Assembly (NCBI GenBank): GCA_019358895.1
Contig: JAHHIG010000028.1
Span: 1-57,568 of the forward strand
Source of the DNA: Tildeniella nuda ZEHNDER 1965/U140
GTDB lineage: Bacteria; Cyanobacteriota; Cyanobacteriia; Leptolyngbyales; Leptolyngbyaceae
Length of the DNA stretch: 57,568 nt
Direction of reading: 5' to 3'
This document shows, piece by piece, positions 17,292-24,814 of the stretch. The notes under the pieces were generated by a model that was not told the DNA's origin, made no database searches, and saw only the letters and a list, made by a program, of their open reading frames with translations. A program made the translations under genes and the position numbers. Numbering within the stretch: the stretch's first letter is position 1; each line of letters begins with the position of its first letter.

Positions 17292-18104
17292 TTACGGCAT
17301 TCCTGTCACGGTTGCCCAGAGGTATTTTTTAAACGATTGCGCATCCATTGTCAGGCGGAGCTGCTGTGACCAGGTGTAAATATCAAATGTTACTGGATCG
17401 CTCTGTACGGCAATATTGCCCAATAGCGTAATCCAATGGCTAGGAAACGGTAGCAACGGTGGGTTATTACCCAACATGCCGTCAGCAGTAATGAGGGCAA
17501 ACGCCACGCCATCCGCTTTGATTGCCGCTGCTGCGTCCTGCATCGCACTGATGTCATTCATCAGGTAGGCGTGATCGTAAGCGACATGGCTGTAGCCGAG
17601 AATTTCTTTCACCCAGCCTTTCATTTCCCAGGATTTAGTCATACCAGCCAGATTACGAATGATGTCGGGAGCATTCGGTTCCACTGGAAAAAGGATCGAT
17701 TCGACATCACGCAGCGTTGATAGCACCATCCAGTCTGCCTGACCCATCTGTAAATTGCCACTGCTGCCTTGTCGCAGGCGATCGGACGACGCAATGTAGT
17801 GGCTGTTGCCTTGAAAGCCACCGACAAAAAAAAGGCTGCGGCAGATCTCGACGTAGCGGAGCGGCTGTTTTTGGAGCAGCGTAAAGAGCACCGCCGCCGG
17901 ACCGCAAAACGGCTGACCGCCTTGATTGACCTGAAAGGGATCTTGTACACGTGCTCGCATGTCAGCAGCGATCGTCGCTTTGTCCAAAAATGCCCACGCA
18001 CCGGGAGCGCTGGATTGCTCAAACGCGTCGATCGCTGCCATCGCTGCCTCAACCTTAGCTGGATCGGGAGTATACGTACCCGTTAAAACCGCTCTAGTAA
18101 TCAC
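17292..18104 (-). CDS. Candidate papain-fold (Cys-His-Asp) protein of unknown role
   Basis: I do not recognise a named family. Around residue 67 the sequence QPFCGPAAVLFTLLQ resembles the catalytic-cysteine helix of papain-like (C39/C58-type) enzymes. Near residue 224 PSHWITLLG could supply the His, and VTFDIYTW about 13 residues later the Asp. The order and spacing fit a Cys-His-Asp triad. The N-terminal 60 residues are a helical region with many alanines. There is no signal peptide, although such domains also occur in secreted toxins and effectors. The gene is convergent with the YdcF gene and isolated. The triad assignment is inference. Confidence 0.7.
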   Translation of the reverse strand: MITRAVLTGTYTPDPAKVEAAMAAIDAFEQSSAPGAWAFLDKATIAADMRARVQDPFQVNQGGQPFCGPAAVLFTLLQKQPLRYVEICRSLFFVGGFQGNSHYIASSDRLRQGSSGNLQMGQADWMVLSTLRDVESILFPVEPNAPDIIRNLAGMTKSWEMKGWVKEILGYSHVAYDHAYLMNDISAMQDAAAAIKADGVAFALITADGMLGNNPPLLPFPSHWITLLGNIAVQSDPVTFDIYTWSQQLRLTMDAQSFKKYLWATVTGMP

Positions 18105-18476
18105 TGCTTACGCCCTCTTACGCTTGCAACAGTTGTGACTAACAACACTACCCTCATGTTCTATTCCCTATTCTCTCCTCCCGCTGAACGTTGGCTATGC
18201 CTATCAAACTATGCGTAGCAAAAAACAAAGGCTTCAGCTTTTTGAGACGCTGCGATCGTACTCTCAGCCTTACCCAGATAATTTTTGATGAGATCATATT
18301 AGTCTGGTAAAGTAGTAAAACTTATGGCTGGGATCATTCATACGACATCACTCACAGTCGCTGAGCCTTTCCGGTTCTCAGAACCAACGCTTACTGGATT
18401 GTGCTGGTTAAGCAGTACCTGGTTAAGTCTGCAACATTTGCTTTTATAATCGCCTCAGTAGCGTTGGTCACTGTCC
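18105..18476. other. Divergent intergenic region upstream of coaD
   Basis: This 372-bp stretch must hold promoters for the papain-like gene (minus) and coaD (plus). I see no coding frame, repeat or strong hairpin. Confidence 0.5.
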
Positions 18477-19049
18477 GTGCTTGCGATTTATCCTGGTAGC
18501 TTTGATCCCATCACTTTGGGGCATCTCGACATTATTGAGCGAGGCTGTAAGCTCTTTGATCAGGTGATCGTAGCGGTCTTACGCAACCCAAACAAAACGC
18601 CACTGTTTACAGTGCCAGAGCGAATCGAACAAATCCGTCGCTCCACGCCTCATCTGTCTAATCTCGAAGTCGATAGCTTTGATGGGTTAACGATTAACTA
18701 TGCCAAGATGCGACGTGCAACTGCTCTACTTCGAGGTTTACGAGTTCTCTCTGACTTTGAGATGGAGCTGCAAATGGCTCATACTAATAAAACACTCTCG
18801 GCTCAGATTGAAACCGTTTTTTTGGCAACGTCGAATGAGTACAGTTTTCTCAGCAGCAGCCTAGTAAAGGAAATCGCCAGATTTGGCGGTGCGATCGATC
18901 ATCTTGTTCCAAAACATGTCGCCGTAGATATTTACCAATGCTTCGCCAAGATTCCTCCAGCATCAGCCCAGACCACGGACTTAGCGCCAACGCAGGAGCT
19001 TCCCAGAACGGCACCCTTCATGGAGGGTCTCCCCGATCGGGAAGTGTAG
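18477..19049 (+). CDS. coaD: Pantetheine-phosphate adenylyltransferase (CoaD)
   Basis: CoaD transfers AMP from ATP to 4'-phosphopantetheine, giving dephospho-CoA, the penultimate step of CoA synthesis. The nucleotidyltransferase signature [19 protein letters not shown] (T/HxGH) is at residues 5-23. [38 protein letters not shown] and the ISSS-type motif [15 protein letters not shown] follow. The start is GTG at 18477. After the conserved domain (about 160 residues) there is a 30-residue extension ([18 protein letters not shown]) not needed for catalysis. This extension exists because the gene overlaps the next one by 112 bp in another frame. Confidence 0.95.
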   Translation: MLAIYPGSFDPITLGHLDIIERGCKLFDQVIVAVLRNPNKTPLFTVPERIEQIRRSTPHLSNLEVDSFDGLTINYAKMRRATALLRGLRVLSDFEMELQMAHTNKTLSAQIETVFLATSNEYSFLSSSLVKEIARFGGAIDHLVPKHVAVDIYQCFAKIPPASAQTTDLAPTQELPRTAPFMEGLPDREV

Positions 19050-19669
19050 ACATTCAGCGGGAATTAAATCGGCTGGAGGAAATCATTCTCGATAGCCCGC
19101 GTGTGCCCATGACACGCTGGACATGGGTCGATGAAGAGCAATTATTAGAGCAGCTTGATCTGGTGCGGTTGAGTCTGCCTGAGGCGTTTCATGAAGCGGA
19201 CGCGATCGCCCGCCAAAAAGATGAGCTGTTTCTCCAAGCGGAACAATACGCTCAAGAAGTCGTTGAAAATGCCGAGCGCCGAGCGGCACAAATTCTCAAC
19301 GAAATGGGCATTTTGCGCCAGGCAGAGATCGAGGCGCAGCAAATGAGACAGCAGGTGCAGCAAGAGTGTGAAGCGGCTGAGGCACAGACGATCGCCGAAA
19401 TTGAACGGATGCGTCGTCAGGCTCAGCAGGATTTAGAAGAGATGCAGCGGTTAGCGATCGCAGAATGTGAGGAAATTCAGGCAGGCGCAGACGAATATGC
19501 CGACCGGGTACTGCAAGAAATGGAGCGACAGCTCAGCGAAATGATGCGTGTGGTACGTAACGGGCGACAACAACTTCAACCGGAAGCACCGCCTCGTGTC
19601 AGAGAGGCAAATACCAGTAGTACGCAGACGCGATCGCCAGGGGCAAAAGGCGATCGCGCGAAGACATAA
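18938..19669 (+). CDS. DivIVA-like coiled-coil protein
   Basis: This 243-residue protein begins inside coaD in another frame. The first 35 residues are Ser/Gly-rich. A helical module ([19 protein letters not shown], then [20 protein letters not shown]) is followed by a long coiled coil (about 75-205) rich in Glu, Gln and Arg with repeated [20 protein letters not shown] heptads. Cyanobacteria commonly carry such a DivIVA/ATP-synthase-b-like protein after coaD. DivIVA-type proteins scaffold cell poles or division sites, but no function is proven here. The overlap means a later start is possible, for example near residue 36. Confidence 0.8.
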   Translation: MLRQDSSSISPDHGLSANAGASQNGTLHGGSPRSGSVDIQRELNRLEEIILDSPRVPMTRWTWVDEEQLLEQLDLVRLSLPEAFHEADAIARQKDELFLQAEQYAQEVVENAERRAAQILNEMGILRQAEIEAQQMRQQVQQECEAAEAQTIAEIERMRRQAQQDLEEMQRLAIAECEEIQAGADEYADRVLQEMERQLSEMMRVVRNGRQQLQPEAPPRVREANTSSTQTRSPGAKGDRAKT

Positions 19670-19688
19670 GTGATCCTGTATGCGCTGC

Positions 19689-19931
19689 TTAGCTTGCCCG
19701 TTTCGCTTGCCAAACCGCACCCAATGCGGCTCCTAGCCCTGCAACCAAACCTACACTCATCCCTTCGATCGTTCGGGTGACGGGGCTTTTTGTTAAGCAC
19801 TGGGCAGATGGCGCTGCCTCTTGCAAACAACTTTTGCTGTCTGCCCAGCTTGCAGTACCGCCTAAAATGACTCCAGCAGCACTACACGCCAGAATTAAAG
19901 TGAAAACAGAGCGGTTCTTTTTTCTACCCAT
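19689..19931 (-). CDS. Small two-span membrane protein, function unknown
   Basis: Starting at ATG 19931 (MGRKKNRSVFTLILACSAAG) the product has 80 residues. A basic N-terminus precedes a hydrophobic helix (about 8-25). A polar middle with two cysteines (CLQEAAPSAQCLTK) is followed by a second Gly/Ala-rich helix (GMSVGLVAGLGAALGAVW) and a basic tail. The helices are small-residue-rich, as in oligomerising membrane proteins. It is convergent with the coiled-coil gene (20 bp apart) and divergent from the phosphatase-like gene. Confidence 0.6.
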   Translation of the reverse strand: MGRKKNRSVFTLILACSAAGVILGGTASWADSKSCLQEAAPSAQCLTKSPVTRTIEGMSVGLVAGLGAALGAVWQAKRAS

Positions 19932-20064
19932 AGATGGATGCCAAACGCTGCATAAATGGTCGATTAAATCTCCACTTAATGTACCCATTCATCCTGTAAA
20001 GTCAACAGTCTTTGCACAATCTTGCTCCAAACAAAAAGCCTTTGTAAGCAAAACTAGAACTGTC

Positions 20065-20529
20065 ATGGCTGATGCCGCGATCGCACAGATCCATCATTTC
20101 CTCAAAGTGTCTGACTCCATCGCCACCGCAGGGCAACCAACCGAGATGCAGTTTGCTGCGATCGCTGAGGCGGGCTATCGTGTGGTGATCAATCTCGCGC
20201 TGCCAAGCTCGACCAACGCTCTACCACATGAGCAGGTGTTAGTCGAAGCGCAGGATATGACGTACATTCACATCCCGGTTGTTTGGGAAGAGCCAACACT
20301 GGCGGATGTGCAGCAGTTTTTTAGCGTTATGCAGGCATACGCAGGAACGCCCGTTTTTGTTCACTGTGCCCTGAATATGAGAGTTTCAGCGTTTATATAT
20401 CTTTATCGACGGTTATACGAAGGGGTTGATGAAGCGGCAGCGACGCAAACGTTGCATCAGCTTTGGGTACCGAACGATCGCTGGCAGGCGTTCATAGCGC
20501 AGGTCGTGCAGTACTATCAACAGCACTAG
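20065..20529 (+). CDS. Protein tyrosine phosphatase-like protein with shortened active-site loop
   Basis: From ATG 20065 the product has 154 residues. The fold is that of small dual-specificity/BLH-type phosphatases, with GQPTEMQFAAIAEAGYRVVI and VVWEEPTLADVQQFF, then the P-loop VFVHCALNMRVSAFIYLYR. The loop reads Cys-x4-Arg instead of Cys-x5-Arg. I believe cyanobacterial relatives share an HC..NMR motif. An Asp or Glu upstream (VVWEEP) may stand in for the general acid. Activity is uncertain. ilvE follows 25 bp downstream on the same strand, so the two are probably co-transcribed. Confidence 0.8.
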   Translation: MADAAIAQIHHFLKVSDSIATAGQPTEMQFAAIAEAGYRVVINLALPSSTNALPHEQVLVEAQDMTYIHIPVVWEEPTLADVQQFFSVMQAYAGTPVFVHCALNMRVSAFIYLYRRLYEGVDEAAATQTLHQLWVPNDRWQAFIAQVVQYYQQH

Positions 20530-20554
20530 CTTTTTCCAACCATCCCTTAGACTC

Positions 20555-21469
20555 ATGGATACTTTTTTACCAATCGCCTATGTTCAGGATCAATTTATGC
20601 CCTTTACAGAGGCAAAAATTTCGATCGCAACTCACGCTTTGCACTATGGTACGGGAGCGATTGGTGGCTTGCGAGGCATTCCTGACCCCCATAACGCCAA
20701 CCAGATTTTGCTCTTTCGGCTGGAGCGCCATTGCGATCGCCTGAGCCAAAGCGCTCGTTTTCTCCATTACGAGTTGCCCAGCAGCGCGATTAAGCAAGTG
20801 ATTGTTGAATTCATCCAAAAAAATCGTCCGACACGTCCGTTCTATATTCGTCCCCTTGTCTACACGTCTGGACTTGGCATTGCGCCCAGGCTGCACCAGG
20901 TGGAAAAAAGTCTTCTGGTCTACGGCTTGGCAATGGATGACTATTTGTCGCCGACGGGTGTGAGCTGTCGCATTAGCTCCTGGCAGCGGCAGTCAGACAA
21001 CAGTATGCCGTTGCGCGGCAAAATTACAGCCGCATATATTGCCTCTGCCCTCGCCAAAACTGAAGCGGCGGAGTCAGGCTTTGATGAAGCCATTATGCTC
21101 AACGCGCAGGGAAAGGTCAGCGAAGCCTCCGGGATGAATATTTTCATCGTTCGCAACGGGCAACTGATTACACCTGGGTTTGATCAAGACATTTTGGAAG
21201 GCATTACCCGTGATAGTGTGCTGACGCTGGCAAAGGATCTGGGCATTCCCACGATCGAGCGTCCAGTCGATAAATCTGAACTCTACATTGCTGATGAAGT
21301 GTTTCTCACAGGAACAGCGGCGAAAGTGGCACCTGTAAAGCGCGTCGAGAATTATACGCTGCCGAGCGATCGCCCGCTTACCGAACGCTTACGAACCATG
21401 CTGATTGCCATTACCGAAAAGCGCGATCCGCAGTATCAAGATTGGGTCGATACGATCGCGTTTGACTAA
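20555..21469 (+). CDS. ilvE: Branched-chain amino-acid aminotransferase (IlvE)
   Basis: A PLP fold-type IV aminotransferase acting last in valine, leucine and isoleucine synthesis and first in their breakdown. Motifs: HALHYGTGAIGGLRG, FRLERHCDRLSQSA, the PLP-lysine region LRGKITAAYIASALAKTEA (Lys in GKITAAY), GFDEAIMLNAQGKVSEASG with MNIFIVRNGQLITP, ILEGITRDSVLTLAKDLGI and DEVFLTGTAAKVAPVKRV. Its 304 residues are the usual length. ATG at 20555. Confidence 0.95.
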   Translation: MDTFLPIAYVQDQFMPFTEAKISIATHALHYGTGAIGGLRGIPDPHNANQILLFRLERHCDRLSQSARFLHYELPSSAIKQVIVEFIQKNRPTRPFYIRPLVYTSGLGIAPRLHQVEKSLLVYGLAMDDYLSPTGVSCRISSWQRQSDNSMPLRGKITAAYIASALAKTEAAESGFDEAIMLNAQGKVSEASGMNIFIVRNGQLITPGFDQDILEGITRDSVLTLAKDLGIPTIERPVDKSELYIADEVFLTGTAAKVAPVKRVENYTLPSDRPLTERLRTMLIAITEKRDPQYQDWVDTIAFD

Positions 21470-21542
21470 CAGCAACGATCACTGGATTAAGTGATAAAGT
21501 CTCTCTGGAGCCAGGTCTGACTGCGTAATGGCGGTCACGTCA

Positions 21543-21601
21543 CTAGGGGCTGTCACCAATTACAACGACCCATGACTTGCAGCAAGGGTTCCAGCCCCTA
21601 G
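21543..21601. repeat. 10-bp perfect inverted repeat downstream of ilvE
   Basis: CTAGGGGCTG at 21543-21552 is complementary to CAGCCCCTAG at 21592-21601, with a 39-bp loop. It could terminate ilvE transcription, but no U-run follows; a small palindromic element is an alternative. Confidence 0.6.
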
Positions 21602-21704
21602 CCTGGTATGTTGGGGCGGGCGCGATTATGCTGATACCGCAAGGTTTTGAAGCTAATTGATGATGCGCCCTAAAGCTGCGATCGCTCACGTAAAGGATAT
21701 CAAC

Positions 21705-22556
21705 ATGACTCAATGGAACTGGATGCGGCAGCATACGCTCAAGGCGGGCATTGCACTTGTGACGGTTATTTTGACTGTTGTGCTATTCGGGCTACACAGC
21801 GCCACTAAGGCTCAAACGAGCAATACACAACTGTTGTGGTATGGGCAGTCTGCCTTTAAGCTGACAACCCCATCCGGCAAGGTGCTGCTGATTGACCCCT
21901 GGCTTGAAAACCCGCTCAACCCCAATGGCAAAGCTGATCTAGCAAACCTGAAGCAGGTTGACCTGATCCTTGTTACCCACGGTCACTTTGATCATCTTGG
22001 CAATGCAGTAGAAATTGGTCAGAAAACGAACGCAAAGCTTGTCAGCACGTTTGACCTGGGACAAGCGATCGTTGCTTCCAGCGGTTATCCCAAAAATCTA
22101 GTCACGGTTGAGACACAGGGCAACTTTGGGGGCGAACTCACCTTGCTCAATGGTGAAGTGAAGGTTGCGTTCATTCCAGCCATCCACAGTTCTTCGGTCG
22201 CGTCTGACGGTAGCCCTGCCACATTCGCAGGCAATCCTGGGGGTTTTTTGATTAGCGTTAAGAATGGTCCTGTCATCTATCACACAGGCGATACCGATCT
22301 GTTCTCAGATATGGCGCTTATTCCTCGATTTAGGAAAGTAAGCTTAATGCTTGCCTGCATTGGCGATCAGTTTACGATGGGTCCCCAACGGGCTGCCGAG
22401 GCGGTCAAGCTAGTTAATCCAACAACGGTCATACCGATGCACTATGGCGTTTTCAACCTGCCAGGAACCCCGCAGGCATTCTCTCAAGCATTGCAGCAAC
22501 AGGGTGTTAAAAGCCAGTTTCGCACGATGAAAGTGGGTGAAGTACTGAAGCTCTAA
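21705..22556 (+). CDS. Exported metallo-beta-lactamase-fold metal-dependent hydrolase (UPF0173-like)
   Basis: From ATG 21705 (preceded by AAAGGA) the protein has 283 residues, with an N-terminal signal or anchor helix (ALVTVILTVVLFGLHSATKA). The mature part begins LLWYGQSAFKLTTPSGKVLL. The zinc motif THGHFDHLG (H-x-H-x-D-H) is at about residue 92, followed by the His in PAIHSSS, the Asp in YHTGDTDLF and the His in VIPMHYGVF. This is the UlaG/UPF0173 pattern with a complete ligand set. Cytoplasmic relatives lack the signal, so this one probably works in the periplasm or lumen. Its substrate is unknown. Confidence 0.88.
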   Translation: MTQWNWMRQHTLKAGIALVTVILTVVLFGLHSATKAQTSNTQLLWYGQSAFKLTTPSGKVLLIDPWLENPLNPNGKADLANLKQVDLILVTHGHFDHLGNAVEIGQKTNAKLVSTFDLGQAIVASSGYPKNLVTVETQGNFGGELTLLNGEVKVAFIPAIHSSSVASDGSPATFAGNPGGFLISVKNGPVIYHTGDTDLFSDMALIPRFRKVSLMLACIGDQFTMGPQRAAEAVKLVNPTTVIPMHYGVFNLPGTPQAFSQALQQQGVKSQFRTMKVGEVLKL

Positions 22557-23253
22557 AGAAAGGAATACCCTCTTTGGCGCGGCTCTGTCTAAACGGGATC
22601 ATGCCCTTTGGCGACCTTTTCGTTATGAGAAGGCTAGTCAAAGGGCGCTGTAATCGATGCCACACCTTGATTCATCTACTCGAAACGGGGCGGTGATTGA
22701 CGCGATCGACCGATAAAGCAGTTAGTAACGCGCTCCCCGCTTGTGTAGTGAAGCAAGAAGTTGGGGGCGAACCTGCTTTGCCCACAAATCAAAATTAAAC
22801 TCGGTGGTGTTGCTGCCAATCGATTCAGCAGCCTTGTTTTGTTCGTTTTCAGCTTTACTTTTCATACGATTCCTGATCCACGCTGTAAGTACTTTGAAGC
22901 AAAACTCGGTCCGACTATGTCTGTCTCAGGGCATAATCTGTAGCATAAGATGCAGCTAACGCAAGCGATCGATGCTGTTGACGCATAGCAAAGGTGCTGA
23001 CAGGCACTGTTAGCTCCACGGATGAAGCTGTCACCCACGATCGACTCTTTGCTACAGTTATGCCCGAGCAATATTCTGTACTATTGCATACAGAATGATT
23101 TTAAAGGCTTGCCCTTAAAGCAGTAGTTAAGCTTTCGTGAATGTTCGATAAATATAGGATGCCCAGAGTTGCTCGATTGATCTCAGGTCTAACAATCAGT
23201 TGCTTGCCTCACTCTGAAGGCTCTGGACGAAGCATCTGAGGCTGCATCTAAAG
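22557..23253. other. Intergenic region with terminator-like hairpin
   Basis: A two-part stem, GCCCTTTG (22603-22610) with CAAAGGGC (22639-22646) and inner CCTTTTC with GAGAAGG, lies 50 bp past the hydrolase stop and probably terminates it. The remaining 600 bp contain only short frames of poor composition. I see no RNA gene or repeat. Confidence 0.55.
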
Positions 23254-23793
23254 TTATGAGGTTGGTTTGAGCGCTTGCTTGATTTGCTCGATCGCCCGCT
23301 GAGCCAACTGCTCTGGCGTTTCCTCTGCTTGATAGCTGACGCGCACATCTGCCTGAGCATAAAGCGGCTGTCGTTCCTCTAAAAGTGCCTGAAGCTTAGC
23401 GGCTGGATTGGTGTCTTGTAGCAAGGGGCGCGTGTCGTCTGTTTGTAGACGCGCCTGAAGTTGCCCAACCGGAACATCAAGCCACACAACAATGCCATGA
23501 CGCAGATAGCCCCAGTTCTCACGCTTGAGGACAATACCACCACCTGTGGCGATCGCTAACCGTGTGTAGGGTGCCAGTTCAGCTAAAACCTGGCTTTCTA
23601 GCTGGCGAAACTCTGCCTCACCTGACTGGGCAAAAAGCTCACGAATCGATAGTCCCGTTACCTGCTCAATGACGGCATCAGTATCAAAAAAACGGTAGTT
23701 CAGTGCCGTTGCCAGGAGTTGTCCTACCGTTGTTTTGCCTGACCCCATCATGCCGATCAAGTAGAGGTTGGTACCTTTTAAGAAATCATTCAC
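23254..23793 (-). CDS. aroK: Shikimate kinase (AroK)
   Basis: It phosphorylates shikimate with ATP in the chorismate pathway. The 179-residue protein has Walker A LIGMMGSGKTTVGQLLA, the shikimate-binding DTDAVIEQ, FRQLESQVL and ATGGGIVLKRENW, the lid motif TRPLLQD and the adenine-binding region RQPLYAQADVRVSY. The start is GTG at 23793. It is 64 bp downstream of the HAD gene on the same strand, so they are likely one transcript. Chorismate also feeds trpE in this window. Confidence 0.95.
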   Translation of the reverse strand: MNDFLKGTNLYLIGMMGSGKTTVGQLLATALNYRFFDTDAVIEQVTGLSIRELFAQSGEAEFRQLESQVLAELAPYTRLAIATGGGIVLKRENWGYLRHGIVVWLDVPVGQLQARLQTDDTRPLLQDTNPAAKLQALLEERQPLYAQADVRVSYQAEETPEQLAQRAIEQIKQALKPTS

Positions 23794-23857
23794 GCGTTAA
23801 TGCTCATACCACGTTGCTGTCGCCAGAATACCGCGATCGCGCTATCCCTAGCACCGT

Positions 23858-24673
23858 TCACGTTAGCGTCTCACGCTTACCGAACTGGCAAAGCAGTTGG
23901 GCTAATTCTTTAAACCCCTCTCCGGCGGCTGCGCTCGTCACGTAAGCAGGTTGATGCGCCAGGCGATCGCGGTAATCCAGCACATTCGCCACACCCACCG
24001 AGAGCGGAAATCGATTGGCATCAAACAAGCTCTCATCGTTAGGGCTGTCGCCAACTGTGATCACGTGTTCGGCTGCGTAGTCAGGAAAGTATTGCTGCAA
24101 AACGGTGAGTAGACCAGTCGCCTTGTCCTGCGATCGCAATTTGATGTGGCATTGCACCGTACTGTAAGTAAAGCCCCACGAGTAACTTTGGCAAAGGCGA
24201 TCGAGACGCTCAAGCTCAGCGATTGTCAGTCCCTGTACATCAAATGTCCAATCTGTCAGTCGAAAACGGTTGTCGCTGGACTCTTGCAGTGCCGGAAAAG
24301 TAGTACGCAGACGTTGAAACATTGCAGCCAGGTGTTGACGATGCTGTGTGATGTCTGAAAGCGGGACGAGTAGCGCTTCTGAAAGGGTCTCTCCAGCACA
24401 AAGCAAGCCGCCATTTTCAGCGATCGCGCCCCAAACGGGCAAATAATGAGCCAACCCGCTGACCCAACCTGCCGATCGTCCCGTTACAATGAGCACCTGA
24501 ATCCCTACTGCTGCCAGTTGCTCAAACGCTTGTAGCAGCGCGGGTGTGAATTTTCCATCTGTTGTTAACGTCCCGTCCATATCCGTTGCTACCAGCCGCA
24601 CAGATGTAAGATCAACGGTAGAAAAGGCTTGTGATAACGGTAGGAATGGCATCGCTGGTGAAGAATGAAGCAT
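23858..24673 (-). CDS. HAD-superfamily (Cof/IIB type) phosphatase
   Basis: A cytoplasmic sugar-phosphate-type phosphatase. Motif I is VATDMDGTLTTDG (nucleophile Asp), motif II VLIVTGRSAGWV, motif III contains the Lys in KLRSQDKATGL and motif IV is VITVGDSPNDESLFDANRF. The cap between motifs II and III is of the IIB class. The frame is open to 24748; I chose ATG 24673 (MLHSSPAMPFLPLSQAF) because the preceding 25 residues are Ser/Asn-rich. The substrate is unknown; relatives include sucrose-phosphate and mannosyl-3-phosphoglycerate phosphatases. Confidence 0.88.
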   Translation of the reverse strand: MLHSSPAMPFLPLSQAFSTVDLTSVRLVATDMDGTLTTDGKFTPALLQAFEQLAAVGIQVLIVTGRSAGWVSGLAHYLPVWGAIAENGGLLCAGETLSEALLVPLSDITQHRQHLAAMFQRLRTTFPALQESSDNRFRLTDWTFDVQGLTIAELERLDRLCQSYSWGFTYSTVQCHIKLRSQDKATGLLTVLQQYFPDYAAEHVITVGDSPNDESLFDANRFPLSVGVANVLDYRDRLAHQPAYVTSAAAGEGFKELAQLLCQFGKRETLT

Positions 24674-24814
24674 GGGAAACGTTTTGAGTTTTGAGTTGGA
24701 ACCGTTGTTCGCTGTTAGTTGTAGTTGCGAGAAGGAGCTAGAAGACAAGGGAGAATCAACTTAAAACTCCCCCTGCTCTCTCCTCTCTCCTCTCTCCTCA
24801 CCCCTCTCTCCATC

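Noticed and set aside
22741..22959. 72-codon plus-strand Cys/Ser/Leu-rich frame
   Set aside because: Overlaps competing frames of similar length, lacks a ribosome-binding site and looks like chance.
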